Source: Calonectria ilicicola (lineage: Eukaryota > Ascomycota > Sordariomycetes > Hypocreales > Nectriaceae). Taken from it: 64,000 bases of DNA. The notes beneath the pieces are model-generated. The model saw nothing but the letters and a program-made list of their open reading frames with translations. It did no database searches and was not told the DNA's origin. The position numbers were made by a program, and so were the translations under genes. Where the stretch lies: contig CP085830.1 in the NCBI GenBank assembly GCA_020809705.1, forward strand, positions 4,712,001 through 4,776,000, given 5' to 3'. Below are positions 12,786 through 25,072 of the stretch, piece after piece. How positions within the stretch are numbered: the stretch's first letter is position 1; each line of letters begins with the position of its first letter.

Positions 12786-14731
12786 TTAGGTTGCATATAA
12801 ATCCAACATAAGAAGCCCACCAGAACCTGAGAGTGGTTGACGTGTCCAAACCTCATCTTCAGAGTCTGCTTGGAGCGTAGTAGCCTCCTCTATCAAATCC
12901 CATTCTCCTGTCGTGTCATCTTTATCAAAGTAGCGAAGAATGATGCGCTCTCCGGCTTCCTCAAAGACATATTCTCGACGCCGCAGCCGCCCCCACTGCT
13001 CCTGCGACGTTCCCTCCAACGCGTTCCTCCGCTCCACGTGTCGATTTCGTTTAGACAACGCATAGAGTGCGCGTGTGTTCCACAGCCCATCTTGGCCTGG
13101 GTAGTCTTTCAACATGCACGAAGCTTGCTCCCGTAGAAAGGGATCGCGGCAGAATAGTGCCAGAATTAAGATATGCCATGCTAGACCACACTGTAACGAG
13201 AATTGGTGCGCTGGGTTTTTCATTTCCCGCCGGGCTAAGCGCAGGGCCATCTCGGCCAAATTGAGGAACTCGCGGTGCAATGGCGTGCGTGACTGTACAC
13301 TCTCAAAAAAGAGATATCCTGGCGGGTCCTCAAAAACATAAGCACCAAATAACTGGAGGCGAAGATGCAGAGCTCTTAGATATCTTGGAGATTCTGGGTC
13401 AGACATGACGATCGCGTCAAATAATGGCGAAAGCGCATCATTCATTTTTTTGATGTTTGCTCTCGACTCGTTACAGAACTCTTGGATCCGATAGTCTCCA
13501 AGAATAGTCATGTAAAATTTGTCAATGGTTGCTTGGTCGTGGGTGCGTGGTATCCCTGCCTGTTCAATGAGATCCCTCACTATGGTGGCCATTGAAATTT
13601 GCCTACGCCGAACGGCCGCCCAATATTCTTCGCACTCCTCAAGGCTACTGAATGAATCTGGAATACGGTTGGCGGACACTGAGGAGTTTGGGAGTTGGCT
13701 TAGGAGTACCATAAATGACTCTATTGACTCCTTTTTCCGCTTCAGACTCATTGTGAGATTTGGAAGTGGTGGGCCGCTGTCAATCCTCTCGGGAAGAATT
13801 GCACGAACTTGGGTCGCCAGTAGTGTGAATATATCCGAGACCGCTGCGAGCAGTGGTCTTGGATTTGGTCCGAAATTTGAGACGTGGCGATTTGCATCGT
13901 CGTCAGTCAGGGCGGCGAAAAATAAAGCAAGAGCGTGATTGATATGCTCAAGAGCTGTCTTCCTATTACCTCTAAGCGTTTCAAAGAACAGCAGGAGTAG
14001 CGATAGGAAGATTGTGCTTGGTATGGAAGTGTTTTGGCTTTGGAATTTCAACGCACGGCAGTAATAAGAAACAGCTTGAGAATAATGCACGTTTCTCTCG
14101 GCCACGGACAGATTTTCTATGGCACCTTTGTGAATTGGGTCGGGAGTAGATTGACGATGCCAAACACTCAAGGCCCCAATTGCTGTGGCAGCAGATCGTA
14201 GTGCTCCTTCATTACTCGTTAGTTGAGGCAGCGTCGCGCTCCACAAGTTACCGCCTGGTGCCCCTGCTATCCAGGGGGCTTGGACAAGATTCAAGAACTC
14301 TTGGAAGTACAGTAGACTCTTTGAATCACTCAACTCTGGGCTGACTGGAGCGATCTGTAGCTGTATTGGCGGAGTCGCCTCTCGGACAGGCTGTCGAGAA
14401 TCCCAGCAACTCTGGAACGGGCCAGGGGCTCTCTTCCTTGGTTCTGAGACATAGCCTTCACAATGCCCCCTGCTTTTGAGGCAGTTGTTACAGGCAGGCC
14501 TCGCCTCGTCGCATTTGACGTGACGCTTTTTGCAGGTGATGCAGCCCGTCCGCACCTTTTGCGCGCTTGTACGCGAAAGCTTTGGTTTGCTCAGCGCGAG
14601 TGGCCTAGTTTGAATGACGACATCCCACATCTGCCTAGTTGCTTATCAGTATGGCTCGTTCTTCAGGCAAGGGAATCTCACAAAACTCACTCTGAAGATT
14701 CCATGAGAACTGGAGTTGTAGGTTTAGACAT
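12786..14731 (-). CDS. Zn(II)2Cys6 transcription factor
   Basis: I place the start at 14731 rather than at the ATG at 14630. A small first exon (14731-14691) is followed by a 56-bp intron (14690-14635) with donor GTGAGT, branch point CTGATAA and acceptor CTAG, which joins in frame to the main exon (14634-12786) and gives 629 residues. The DNA-binding cluster GCITCKKRHVKC with CNNCLKSRGHC lies at about residues 45-72. It is followed by a long acidic and hydrophobic middle region like those of fungal regulators of secondary metabolism and transport, and no second DNA-binding motif is seen. It is convergent with the ABC transporter, so it may control that gene or the PKS to the left, but nothing in the sequence proves it. 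The shorter start would lose only 16 residues and keep the zinc cluster. Confidence 0.88.
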
Positions 14732-16329
14732 TTTCGTCTGTTGAACCGGATTCTCGGCCAATATCTTCAGTCCGAACTGAAAATGGTTAAATGAAGGTCC
14801 AGGCACGTATGCTTAGATTAGCTCAGTTTCAGCCCCACCGTCGGAGATCACGTGCCATTCGGCTGTTCGTGACCATGCCAAGCAAGGTGAGCCAGCCATG
14901 CTAATTTTGGCAGTTGATGGATGAATAACTGCAATCGAACAATAGCGCGAGAGAGACTATTTAGTCGTGTTGAGGTCTGGCATGCCAATAAAGCACCTAG
15001 GGATGATGGATGTGTTGAAACCATTTTAACTATTTCGTGCCCACAATAGCTCACACTCACAGTGGACATCAAGTGGAGCCTTTGCCGCCTGCATCCCAGT
15101 CTGACGGGTGTAAATTCTTCTTTATTTTCCAAGACCTCTGGCTTTAAACTTATTATACTTCTCACTATCTGACCTTTAATGAGCTCAATCGAATTCTAGT
15201 TTCGGAGAATAAATAAGATATCTGCATGTACTCCGCAATGGTACCAGTCAAAGACTCGAATGAGGGGCTCAACTGTCAGCTGTGGGGCATGGTAGCAAAA
15301 CGGCGACATCCGTCAAAGGAATCTTTAACTTTTTACAGTCAGATTGGATTGGAAATAGTAACAGGGGCTTTGGTTTAGTCACCCGCCCTTTCACTTAGTT
15401 TTGTGACCAGCATGCACTTTGTATAGAAAGCCTGCACATGAATGATTTTCTGGCTTAAATATTGTGATAGGTATTTTGAAAAGAAATTGCGTGTTCTGTG
15501 CTATGATGTTGGTATTTGAGACTGGACAGGCTGTGTCACTATCCAAATCATTCAACTCGAAATACATTTGAGTCTGTTATAACGTCTTTACGATTCTGCG
15601 CTTTGACTTGACAAGACTTCATTTCGAGCTATCGTGCCGGTAGCCCGGGTATAGTCTCGGTTCATTTTAGCTAAGCATATCAGTGAGGATACGATTCCTA
15701 GCATCGTAGCCAGAAGGTTCAAAGCTATACCTAAATTAATCGATAACAAACCACCGGCTTGGAATAAGCATGATCCGATTCCCGTGGCTGTTTTCGTGGC
15801 GTCATGCATACAAACTCTCTTCAAGGTATTCTGTCTTGCCGATGGATCTTTCAAACTCATTTTCATGAAATGCCATTTAGCCGCCGTTACAATACTCACG
15901 CTAAACTCCCATCGATTCATATAGCTCAAAATGAACTGATTAGAAAAAATAAAGGACTAATATTCTTTTGACGGAGCTTTCCAATTTTAACTTCACAAGC
16001 GGCCTATGTTCGTCCTTGAGCACGAATTGGGGCTATGTGAAGCTTTTGCCTCTTTGCCGTAGTGCTTGATGTTTACATTCCTATAGGCTAGCTATGGGCT
16101 AAATTACTTCGCTCGCCCCAGCCCGGGTTTCACTTTTACCATTCTGTCTCTCCCCCTCAAATGTAGGCTAAAGGACAGGGGTCATATTTTCGTCATCCAG
16201 GGTCGTTGAACCGACTGCGATACGAGACTAGGGTCTTTCGGTCTCCTTGTGCCGCCCGTATTAACAAGACTCTCTCAGAAGAATCCCGTGTATTTTGTCT
16301 TGGTCAAGTCTGCCACTCGGTCCTTAGCC
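14732..16329. other. Intergenic, regulator to membrane protein; weak minus-strand frame
   Basis: About 1.6 kb without a convincing gene. A 113-codon frame on the minus strand at 15588-15929 has a hydrophobic stretch (GGLLSINLGIALNLLATML) and might encode a small membrane protein, but it has no recognisable family or supporting intron signals. The right end is the promoter of the membrane protein at 16330. Confidence 0.35.
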
Positions 16330-17609
16330 ATGGCAGACATTTCCTGGAAACAATTTATCGTAAGTCGACCCAATGAAATCACACAAGGCACAATATTGTC
16401 TGACAATATGGAATAGACAGGGGAGTGGGCGTTCTTAATTGTATGTATCATTGTTGTCGCAACTCGTCTGGTGGTGCGCACGATGAAGAAGCTATGGCGG
16501 TTCTGGCTCTCCGAGGTTTTCCTCCTTCTTGCAATAGGATCTCTTGCTATCCTTGTGATTGGTAGCACCTACACCTACTCAAAAGGTTATGACTCGTTTC
16601 AAACAGACTATAACGTCGGCTATGCCAAGGTTTGTGTACAAACGACGAATGTCGTCTTGGATCACGAAACTGATGAGTTAACCAGTGGGTATTTGGTTCT
16701 ACAATTGTTTACGACATGTGTTTTTATTTTCCAAGGTTTAGTCTATTGGCGTTTTACAATGAACTCTTCCCGATATCCGAAGAAGGGCTCAGAAAATGTT
16801 TATACCTCGTGGCAGCATATAATTTCTGTGCATTTTGGGCTATTGGGTTGCTGGATCTACTTTGGTGTGAACTGCCCATATCGAAAAACTGGTATGCCGA
16901 CTCCCAGGCGCCTGACTATTTGTTTGATATTAGACTATAGCTAACATGGTTTTGTGACTCAAATTACAGGGAACAGTCTAGCACCTGCCAACTGGTCAAT
17001 ATTGCTCAAGTTTTATGGATCAACTGGCCAATAGGGATAGTAGCAGAGCTACTCGGTAAGATTCCTACCCTGAAAATGATATACATGGTTGACTCATGGC
17101 GTCCATCCACTCTAGTCTTTATGCTTCCATTTGGAATGTTGCGTAGGATGCATGCAACACCAGTCAGAGAACAGATCGCCTTGATCGGTATCTTCAGCAT
17201 CGGCCTTGCGAGTCTCGGCATGAGTATTGCACGTTTTGTCTTCATCATGACAGAGGTTTACTCGCTTTCAACAGGTACAAATCCAATCCCACGTTTGGTT
17301 ACACCAGTATAGAGGTCATACTAACGGGGTATAGCCCTTATTGCCATAGCAGAGATGTCAACCCAGATTCTTGTTGGTGCACTGCCGGCGTTACGACCTT
17401 TGCTTGCCAGCTTCTCATCTGCCTTCATACGCCTTTCTAGCCGTATAGTGGGCTCAACATTCAAGACCGACGATGATGCAAGGAGCAGTCAGGGTTACAA
17501 CGAAAATAGCGTAGGCCGCATGAGTGAGGTAAACGAACTGGAGTTTGGGATGTATCAATCAAGTGATGTAGCGCACTCTTGGTCAATTACCACGGGCAGT
17601 CGTAAATAG
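16330..17609 (+). CDS. Seven-TM integral membrane protein (fungal rhodopsin-domain / SAT4 / PTH11-like)
   Basis: Six exons: 16330-16359, 16417-16629, 16686-16891, 16970-17055, 17116-17274 and 17335-17609. All five introns are GT-AG, 56-78 bp, and the spliced frame closes exactly at 322 residues. The first exon has only ten codons. Hydrophobic helices are seen at EWAFLIVCIIVVATRLVV, SEVFLLLAIGSLAILVI, a CFYFPRFSLLAFYNELF segment, YLVAAYNFCAFWAIGLLDLLW, NIAQVLWINWPIGIVAELL, ALIGIFSIGLASLGMSIAR and ALIAIAEMSTQILVGALPA. The C-terminus is a short Ser/Asp-rich tail. This arrangement fits the large fungal family called rhodopsin-like or SAT4 integral membrane proteins, some of which act as PTH11-type receptors. 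It lacks an N-terminal CFEM domain. The ligand and role are unknown. Confidence 0.85.
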
Positions 17610-19335
17610 TTTGGGCGTGTCACGAAGTTTTGGGGTTAATTTGCATCTTTTTTTGTATTTGGGAATGACTTTGGATGGGTGCCCTTTTTGCAGCTGAGAT
17701 AATTAAATCCCTGTCACTTGCACAATGGAAGGAAGGTTCGGTTACGTCTTGGCGATCCGTCCCGCGTATGCGATCGCAGTATTCTTGGCCTTCTTCTTGG
17801 CATATGCCAAGATGCAACGGTTTTATTGGCAAGGCTGAGATGATGATTGACAAATCCAAGGAATTTCTAGAAGCAAAACGCGTTGGTGAGGTACAGGGTG
17901 GCGAGTCATATGAAGGGATACCGCGTCTGTGCTGGAAGCGGGGGATTTGTGTCAGTATCCGTGATCCTCCCTCTCCTCCTCTTGAGATTTAAAATTCGAG
18001 GGCATCTTTTTTTGGCCCCGGATCTCGGGCGTTTCAATCTTGGGATCGAATGGATTTATTCTCGTGACATTGAGGTCAAGTTGGAGCGCAGGTTAATGAC
18101 ATTTAACTCTTCAGGGATGAACCATTTGATGACGACTGAGCTATGCCCAAAGCGGCACATGCAGTGTGGACGACGTTTTTTGCCTCAAGGATGAAGGATG
18201 GAGGCGGCGTCAACAATCTACCGACGGCCATTTCCAATTGGAGACGCGTTTGAGAGAATGCCATCATCGATGGGTGGGATTCTTGGCATTTTTTATTCTT
18301 TATCTAATGGCGTGCGCGGTATCGCCTCCCATCCTATTCCATCCATCTGATAGGGTTCTGTTCGGGGGCGCGCAAACTCGTATGATGAAAATTTTTGAGA
18401 CGAGACACGAGACCGAGACACTTCGACCAACTCGGTTTGAGAAGGGAGGCAATTTTATTTCCGGGTGCTTGGGCCAACCAACAACAACCAAGACGGTTTT
18501 GCTCGAGATATTTATTTATTTATTAGATAGAAATGAGCCCTGCTGCGGCGGCCTCCACTTTCCACAGCTCGCTCCATGCAGTGCAGTGCGGTGCCGTGTA
18601 ACCAGATGGCGGGAGGGATCGAGAATAGGAGATTATCATCGTAGCTAATCGAGTCGAGAGGCGAAATTGACTGGCTCTCAAACATGAGATTGAAACAAGA
18701 GAGGCTGCGAAAGGGGGCCATGTCCCAGAGGCCGCGTGTGCATGGCCGGAATTAGCGTCTGCCCCCGTCGGCTCCGGCACGTCAAGGTTGGCGTCATGAC
18801 TGGCTGACGTATCTCATGGGGCGGCAACGCGGCATCTCAGGGCCCATTGACTCCACACCATGGCCCGTTGAAGCAGCAGAGTTGGAGGCAGGCCGCGACG
18901 CCTTCCGGTTCAGTTTGGCCGACAAAAGCACTAACAGGAACAGGCATCATGACGGGAACCAAGTGCTGCGCCTCCTCGGGCGTTTGGGTGGGCTCCAGTA
19001 TGGGCTCCAGTATCCGTCGCGGTATCCGTACATATCTCTCTGTTCCTGGCCACGGTCCAGACTTCCGGAGTGGCCAGCCTTGCTCTTCTCTCAATTAAAT
19101 TCCAAACCTGTAACACAACACTCACTTGTTTTTTTCTAGCAGCGCTCTTTTCTGCATTCCTTCACAGTCTCTCGCTATCTCGAATTCAATCCGGGGCGTC
19201 TTGCCTCCTCGATTATTTTTACCAACACCTTTTGTTGTTTTTTGCGACGCCTTTTTCTTCGACACACTCACTACTGCCGCCTTCCGACCTAAAAAAGTAA
19301 ACCTTCTGCAACGCTGCAGAAAAAAAACGTCCGCC
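17610..19335. promoter_or_regulatory. Intergenic region and probable promoter of the GH72 gene
   Basis: About 1.7 kb without a supported gene. Several 80-160 codon frames occur on both strands but overlap each other, lack family features and are low in hydrophobic and cysteine patterning. The last 220 bases (about 19115-19335) are pyrimidine-rich on the + strand, as expected for the 5' leader of a highly expressed fungal gene. Confidence 0.5.
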
Positions 19336-21057
19336 ATGGCTCCGCTCAAACTGTCCCTGGCCCTTTTCGGCCTTGTATCTGCTGTTATTGGAACTGACCT
19401 GCCGGCAATTGAGAAGAAGGTAAATTGAATCCATCCTCGCTCGTTTCACAAGGCGCTCCCGGTAGGGCTGGCGACACTAACACTGGCGATTTCTTGGCGT
19501 CTAGGGTTCCAAATTCTTCTTTTCCAACGGAACCCAGTTTTTCATGAAGGGTGTCGGTTACCAGCAGGATTCCTCTGCAGCTGGAGCCACCACCAGCTCC
19601 AATGCCACCTTTGTCGACCCTCTCGCCGATGAGGACCGATGCAAGGAGGATGTTCCCCTCCTCGCTGAGCTTGGCACCAACATCATCCGAACCTACGCCA
19701 TTGACCCCACAGCCGATCACTCTGCTTGCATGAAGCTGCTCAACGACGCCGGCATTTACGTTATTTCTGACCTGAGCGAGCCCAGCCTTTCCATTGATCG
19801 CTCTGACCCCCAGTGGAACGTTGAGCTCTTCACCCGCTACAAGGCCGTCGTTGACTCCCTGGCCAACTACACCAACGTCCTTGGTTTCTTTGCCGGTAAC
19901 GAGGTCTCCAACCAGGCCAACAACACCGATGCCTCTGCCTACGTCAAGGCTGCCGTCCGAGACACCAAGCAGTACATCTCCGACAAGGGCTACCGATGGA
20001 TGGGTGTCGGCTATGCTGCCAACGATGACACTGATATTCGTGACCCTCTTTCTGCTTACTTCAACTGCGGTAACTCCAGCGACTCTATTGACTTCTTTGG
20101 CTACAACATCTACTCGTGGTGCGGTACCAGCAACTTTGAGGACTCTGGATACAACCGATTCATCGAGGCTTTCAAGGACTACTCCGTCCCTGTTTTCTTC
20201 GCCGAGTATGGTTGCAACCTTCCCGACGGTGCTGCTGCCCGTACCTTTGACGAGACCACTGCCCTGTACACTTCCAACATGAGCGACGTCGTCAGCGGCG
20301 GTATCGTCTACGAGTACTTCGAGGAGACCAACGACTATGGTAAGGGACCCTAATGTGCACGGATTTAGTTTGGTGTAGCATCATATTCTAACATTGACTA
20401 GGTCTGGTCAACATCACCAGCGGATCCGCCACCAAGCTCAAGGACTTCACCTACCTCGCCAAGAAGGTCCGCGCCGCCGACCCCACTGGTGTCTCCAAGT
20501 CTTCCTACACTTCCACCAACTCCGCCGCCAGCTGCCCTTCTGTCAACTCCACCTGGGCTGCCAGCTCCAACCTGCCCCCTACCCCCGTTGAGGCCGCTTG
20601 CTCCTGCATGACCAAGGCTGCCAGCTGTGTTCCCGCCGACGGTCTTGCCAGCAGCAAGTACTCCGCCATCTTCGACTACATCTGCGGTGAGGATGAGAGC
20701 CTCTGCACTGCGATCAACGGAAACGCCACCAGCGGTGTCTACGGTACTTACAGCATGTGCAACTCCAAGGATCAGCTCACCTACGTCCTCAACGCCTACT
20801 ACGAGAGCCAAAGCAAGGCTTCCACTGCTTGCGACTTCTCCGGAAAGGCCCAGACCCAGACTGCTAGCGGCAGCTCCAGCAGCTGCAGCTCTCTGGCCAA
20901 GTCTTCCAACACCACTTCTGACAGCTCCAACTCCAGCTCTTCTGACAGCGCTGGTGCTTATGGCGCCCCCATCGCCCGTGCGTTCAGCTTTGCCGGAGTC
21001 GAGGTTGGCCTCTGGTCAATCACTGCTCTCGTCGCCGTCGGCGCCCTTGCTCTGTAA
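19336..21057 (+). CDS. GPI-anchored beta-1,3-glucanosyltransferase (GH72 with X8/CBM43 domain)
   Basis: Three exons: 19336-19419, 19505-20339 and 20402-21057, giving 524 residues. The enzyme cuts beta-1,3-glucan and joins the new end to another chain, which lengthens and cross-links the wall; it acts outside the plasma membrane. Visible parts: a signal peptide (residues 1-20), GH72 catalytic domain with the acid/base Glu in FFAGNEVSN (about residue 159) and nucleophile Glu in FFAEYGC (about 262), a cysteine-rich X8 domain (about 373-450, from CSCMTKAASC to ACDFSG), a Ser-rich stalk, and a hydrophobic GPI-anchor signal ending VAVGALAL. It belongs to the Gas/Gel group that carries the X8 domain. 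Codon choice is strongly biased to C-ending codons, suggesting high expression. Confidence 0.95.
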
Positions 21058-22140
21058 AGTCTTATCGGAAGATTAGCTTAATGGCAAACTAAAATTTTTT
21101 TTTTTTTAAAGATGTACATCCACGATATATACCCTGATGTATACTATGTTAAGGATCAATTTCATTCTTATTAGCTTTAAATGCGGGTGTTTTTTTTTTG
21201 TTCTGTGTTTGGTCACACAAATATTACAAGCGAGGTTCACATGAGTGATAGTTTCAGTTCGAGGCAATTCAATAATATCTCATAAAAAGAGGCCCAGGCA
21301 TTGAATTAAGTCAAAGTTCCTTATCCCTACATCGTAGTACATGGGTGGAAACTTGAAGAATAAGATTGATCTGTTATGGGCTCCAGTTGCGGCATGCGAT
21401 TAGAATACAGAAATTCATTTATAAGCCCAGGCTGCGAGGTGCTGTCTCAGATAAATGGCTCTGACTGGGACAAGATTTGGCTTGCGGCAGTTGTAATAAT
21501 GTTACCCTACACCACTAAAGCAAAGATGATATTGCACCACGTTTTGATCCTAACCTTGCATCCCGTTTATTAATCTTGTGAAAGATTAGGCAGTACGTAT
21601 AGATAATGTGTTCTATGTAAGATCTAGGTCATTTCTCCCACGTCGATTTTCGTGGACATCCAAAGTTAAAATAAAACATTTTAGGTAGCCTAGCGTTAGA
21701 CAATACGACCTCAATCCATTTGCCAAAACGAAATAGAGCTTAATATCAAAAATAACAATCTTAGGAACCATATACTACAAATTATCCAATGTTATGTAAC
21801 GATTAAGTTATGAGTCATAATTTTGTGTTTTGTCACATTTTATGCTATTACATAGTACGAATAATTCATGAATGTTTGCATTGGTCCTGCCACGGAACAG
21901 ACTCTCTGACTAATTGTCACGTTCATGGGGAGTTATATGTAAACTGGAGTGCTCCCAGGTAAAATTTATTGTCTGATTTAGTAGTCTGGCTATCCCCATC
22001 CCCAGTGAGAAGGGGAATCCTCGTCTGCATATGGCAATCTTTATATGATGGATAGATAAGAAATCCACACCTCAGCCATTTTGAAAGCCCAACACTTTCA
22101 AAAACAGCCTATAAAAATTTGCTTCATGTTGTTTTTGCGT
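21058..22140. other. Intergenic, AT-leaning
   Basis: About 1.1 kb of AT-leaning DNA with T-runs just after the GH72 stop (21090-21110 and 21190-21200). I see no supported gene. Confidence 0.5.
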
Positions 22141-22401
22141 CTAGCATTGCTGGCGACCAGCTGCAGTGATAAAAGAGATGCAATTGGAGCCAGTGAAAGG
22201 GTTGTCGGCCTGTCCTGGTGGGCATTCACACTTGGCCCTAAGCTGGCCTGACTCGTTGAAGCAAACGACCGCGCAGCGGCCTTTGGGGTACAGGCAAGAA
22301 ATGCCGCCACCGGAGCAAGTTTTGGATCTGGTTTGCGCGTGGACATTGGTGGCCAGTCCAATGCAAAGCAAGATAGTCGTGAAAGTCTGAGAGATGTGCA
22401 T
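22141..22401 (-). CDS. Small secreted 8-cysteine peptide, paralogue A
   Basis: An 86-residue precursor. Residues 1-22 (MHISQTF to ATNVHA) form a signal peptide. The mature part of about 64 residues has eight cysteines spaced C-x6-C-x6-C-x3-C-x10-C-x-C-x13-C-x11-C, enough for four disulfides. I use the internal ATG at 22401 because the frame extends upstream without secretory features, and because a TATA-like GCATATAAG sits about 140 bases upstream of it. The same cysteine framework, with YPKGRCAVVC and PPGQADNPFTGS almost identical, recurs in the gene at 23976. I do not recognise a named family. A secreted effector, antimicrobial peptide or adhesion peptide is possible. It has no GPI or membrane segment. 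Confidence 0.8.
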   Translation of the reverse strand: MHISQTFTTILLCIGLATNVHAQTRSKTCSGGGISCLYPKGRCAVVCFNESGQLRAKCECPPGQADNPFTGSNCISFITAAGRQQC

Positions 22402-22537
22402 TTTGTTGAGGTTGAGTTGATAATATGAGATGAGTTTGTATCTCGGATAAGATGATTTGGCAGAATTGATGAGTTGTTGTGAGAGGGAAGTGATGAGTCT
22501 GGTTGGGAAAAGGAACCGGTAGAAGCAAGACTCGAAA

Positions 22538-22546
22538 CTTATATGC
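22538..22546 (-). promoter_or_regulatory. TATA-like box of 8-Cys peptide A
   Basis: GCATATAAG on the minus strand, about 140 bases before the ATG. The same element in slightly longer form precedes the paralogue at a similar distance. Confidence 0.5.
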
Positions 22547-23840
22547 TTAATTCTCATTGACAAAATAAGAGACCAGGGTGCATCAACCTTGTAGGACGTT
22601 TGCATTAACAAGAGATTTCATAAGGTTAGGGCCGTGCAGTGGGCTTAAACCGAGCACAGTAAGTTATAACAGCAATTAACACAAAATCAAACCGGCTTAT
22701 AGCTAAGGGACACGTGATTGACATTATCACGAATCGAAAGGGACGTCGAATATATTAACCGCATAGCAAAATAATGAATGTCAATGTATTAAGGTTTCAT
22801 GGATGGAGACCCTGTTGGTTGACTGTCCTTTCTGTTGGAATCTTGGGCTATTGAACTTGTACATTTGTGCCGAGGTGAAAGCCGCGAATTGGGAATATTC
22901 ATTGAACCTGGTACGAGTCTGAAACAGTAGTTGATTGCGAAGGCGTTCATTATCCCGAATTTAAAATTGTTTATCATTAGAGTTTGGCCAAAGCGTAAGT
23001 GTTAGAATGCGGGGCGTAAGCGTTTGCTAGAGCTCATCGTCCGTGAGGCTTGACATGACATCATGACTCACTAGTTTATCGCCCTAAGCGTCTTTAATCA
23101 GCAAATTGGTTGTTTTTGTCAGATGATTCAAGCTATTTTACTTAGAAATTATACCCAATCTTTATTCACCGTTTCTTGGTATAGTATAATTTACTTATGG
23201 GTATACAAGTATTGGCTATTGGTATGCAACATCATAATTGAACTGCCTGTCGGTGTGATGAGGGATAACTGTCAGCCAACGTGCCACCGTAATAGAGTTG
23301 AAAAGCTCTAGGGTATGGTGTTACTCATGCATTATTACCCTAATCTCAGGGCCGCTCGCTAACTTGAACGGCTTCAGCGAGGTGGTTGGCGGTCAGATTG
23401 ACCAATTTGTCTGTTGTCCTTCAGAGTCACATTGAAGTACATCAAACGTTCCGTCCAAACTTTATGCAGCGTTTTCTAATAATATTTCCGCCATCAAAGG
23501 GGTCGACTGGAGCAGTTTCAATAAACCTCTTGGTGACATCAGAGTTGTGCTCTGAAGAAATGTGAAACTTGACACCGAGGCTGCACCGAAGCCGAACCGA
23601 AGTTGGTGGTAGCCTTGCAAAATAGAATTTGTGGGAGGACCATCTCGCTGTAACACCAAGAGAAGCCGAGCTAGGCGATGCAGATAAACCTTTGAGCCTA
23701 GTGAATGTGGCGCATGAAATACTATCTGTGCCTTGACATGCTGCTTGGACTTGATGCTTAGACCCATTGCTCAAATTCACCGACGGGAATCACTCGGTTA
23801 AATTATTATTTTAAGCATACTAATACCTTGCAGAAAACTG
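22547..23840. other. Intergenic region between the divergent 8-Cys peptide genes
   Basis: About 1.3 kb separating two head-to-head paralogues. It should contain both promoters. I see no gene: frames such as 23442-23780 on the minus strand have no recognisable features. Confidence 0.45.
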
Positions 23841-23850
23841 CATATATAAG
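23841..23850 (+). promoter_or_regulatory. TATA-like box of 8-Cys peptide B
   Basis: CATATATAAG, about 130 bases before the ATG at 23976, matching the element upstream of the paralogue. Confidence 0.5.
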
Positions 23851-23975
23851 TTGTGCCTGTTTCCCTGGAGATTATTTGATCCAAATCATCTTCATCAGCC
23901 CTACATCCAATCTCACAACCACTACTTTGACCAACAAACTTATAAGGCCAATTGTGTCTTTTGAAATATCACAAC

Positions 23976-24233
23976 ATGCATTCCTCCTACATTTTTACCT
24001 CTGCGGTTCTTTTCTTTGGGATGGCTACCAATGTCGTAGCTCAACAACCTTCGCTAGAAAAAAGTTGCCCATGGGGCGGCATTTCTTGCGAATATCCCAA
24101 AGGCCGCTGTGCAGTCGTTTGCAACACCAATTTCGGCTGCCGTTGCCCACCGGGCCAGGCTGACAACCCCTTCACCGGATCCAAGTGCCTTACCAAATGG
24201 ACCGCGCAGCTCCGCCAGCAATGCAGCAGCTAA
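23976..24233 (+). CDS. Small secreted 8-cysteine peptide, paralogue B
   Basis: An 85-residue precursor with a signal peptide of about 22 residues (MHSSYIF to VVAQ). The mature part has cysteines spaced C-x6-C-x6-C-x3-C-x5-C-x-C-x13-C-x11-C. It matches the peptide at 22141-22401 throughout, except that the loop between cysteines 4 and 5 is five residues shorter, so the pair arose by duplication and inversion. Signal peptides are diverged while the YPKGRCAVVC and PPGQADNPFTGS blocks are held, which points to selection on the mature fold. The start at 23976 is preferred over an upstream in-frame ATG because the signal peptide begins there. Function is unknown; a secreted effector or defence peptide is the natural guess. 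Confidence 0.82.
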   Translation: MHSSYIFTSAVLFFGMATNVVAQQPSLEKSCPWGGISCEYPKGRCAVVCNTNFGCRCPPGQADNPFTGSKCLTKWTAQLRQQCSS

Positions 24234-25072
24234 ATTTGGGGTGGCCAACTATGGCTTGACTCGCAGGACCAAACTCAAAGCCTCGCCAAAACAGACATAG
24301 CCGTTCGGAACGATAAACACCTCCAGGGTGGAAATATGGGTTCTATTGATTTAGTATGGATGGAACGTGGGCCGAGCACCCGACTCGTCAAGGAAGATAC
24401 GGAAATCTACTCAGTGGATTGGTTGGAGTGGAAGCAAGAATAGACGGGAACGTGCTCATTAAGAATACTTTATGAAATGGATTCCTGTAGTTATCAATAT
24501 AACTTGCTCCATCAATTCAAGAAATGGACATTACTCAGTCTATGCTGCTGCAAAGAGATTTCGTCGTGACGATGCAGCTTGGATATGACTTGCAACAAAG
24601 GCGGCCAGTGGCCCGCAATGAATGGGTTTGGGCGACCATAACTGCCGCAGTACCCTTGGTAGTTGCTGGGTTGCCTTTTGAGTACTACCGAATCGAGTCT
24701 TGTGGGTGATGTTGTTCGAAACTGGTCTTTTTGTTTGATGTTTCAACATTAATTAGGATGACAGGCTGTCAAAGAAAGCGCGAACTATACTCAATTTCGG
24801 ACGATTTGTAGTTTGAAATGCGCCAAAGCGTAAGGCATTTAGACTTTATGGTTAATATGCATTGGTAATGCCCCGTGCCGAGGGACCGAAATTAGCCCAC
24901 CACGGAAACGGGAAAAACGTGAGCGCTCGTGCCAAGTAAATGAGCTAATAGAGAACGCTGTCGCGTACATACACATGAGTCGCTAGAGAAAGCTAACTGA
25001 GCTTTGTCGCTAGTAACAAAATCTTTTGAATAACTTCGCCATCAAAAGGCTTTTCTACGTGACTGAGTTTAA
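24234..25072. other. Intergenic, peptide B to TcB-TcC-like gene
   Basis: About 0.84 kb containing the 3' ends of two convergent genes. I see no gene in it. Confidence 0.5.

Noticed and set aside
14628..14630. The ATG at 14630 as start of the regulator
   Set aside because: An upstream exon and a well-formed intron (GTGAGT, CTGATAA, CTAG) give an in-frame extension from 14731.
15588..15929. A 113-codon minus-strand frame with a hydrophobic stretch
   Set aside because: A single weak feature with no homologue I recognise; recorded only within the intergenic entry.
18166..19139. Several overlapping frames on both strands upstream of the GH72 gene
   Set aside because: They conflict with each other, lack domains, and lie in the likely promoter and leader.
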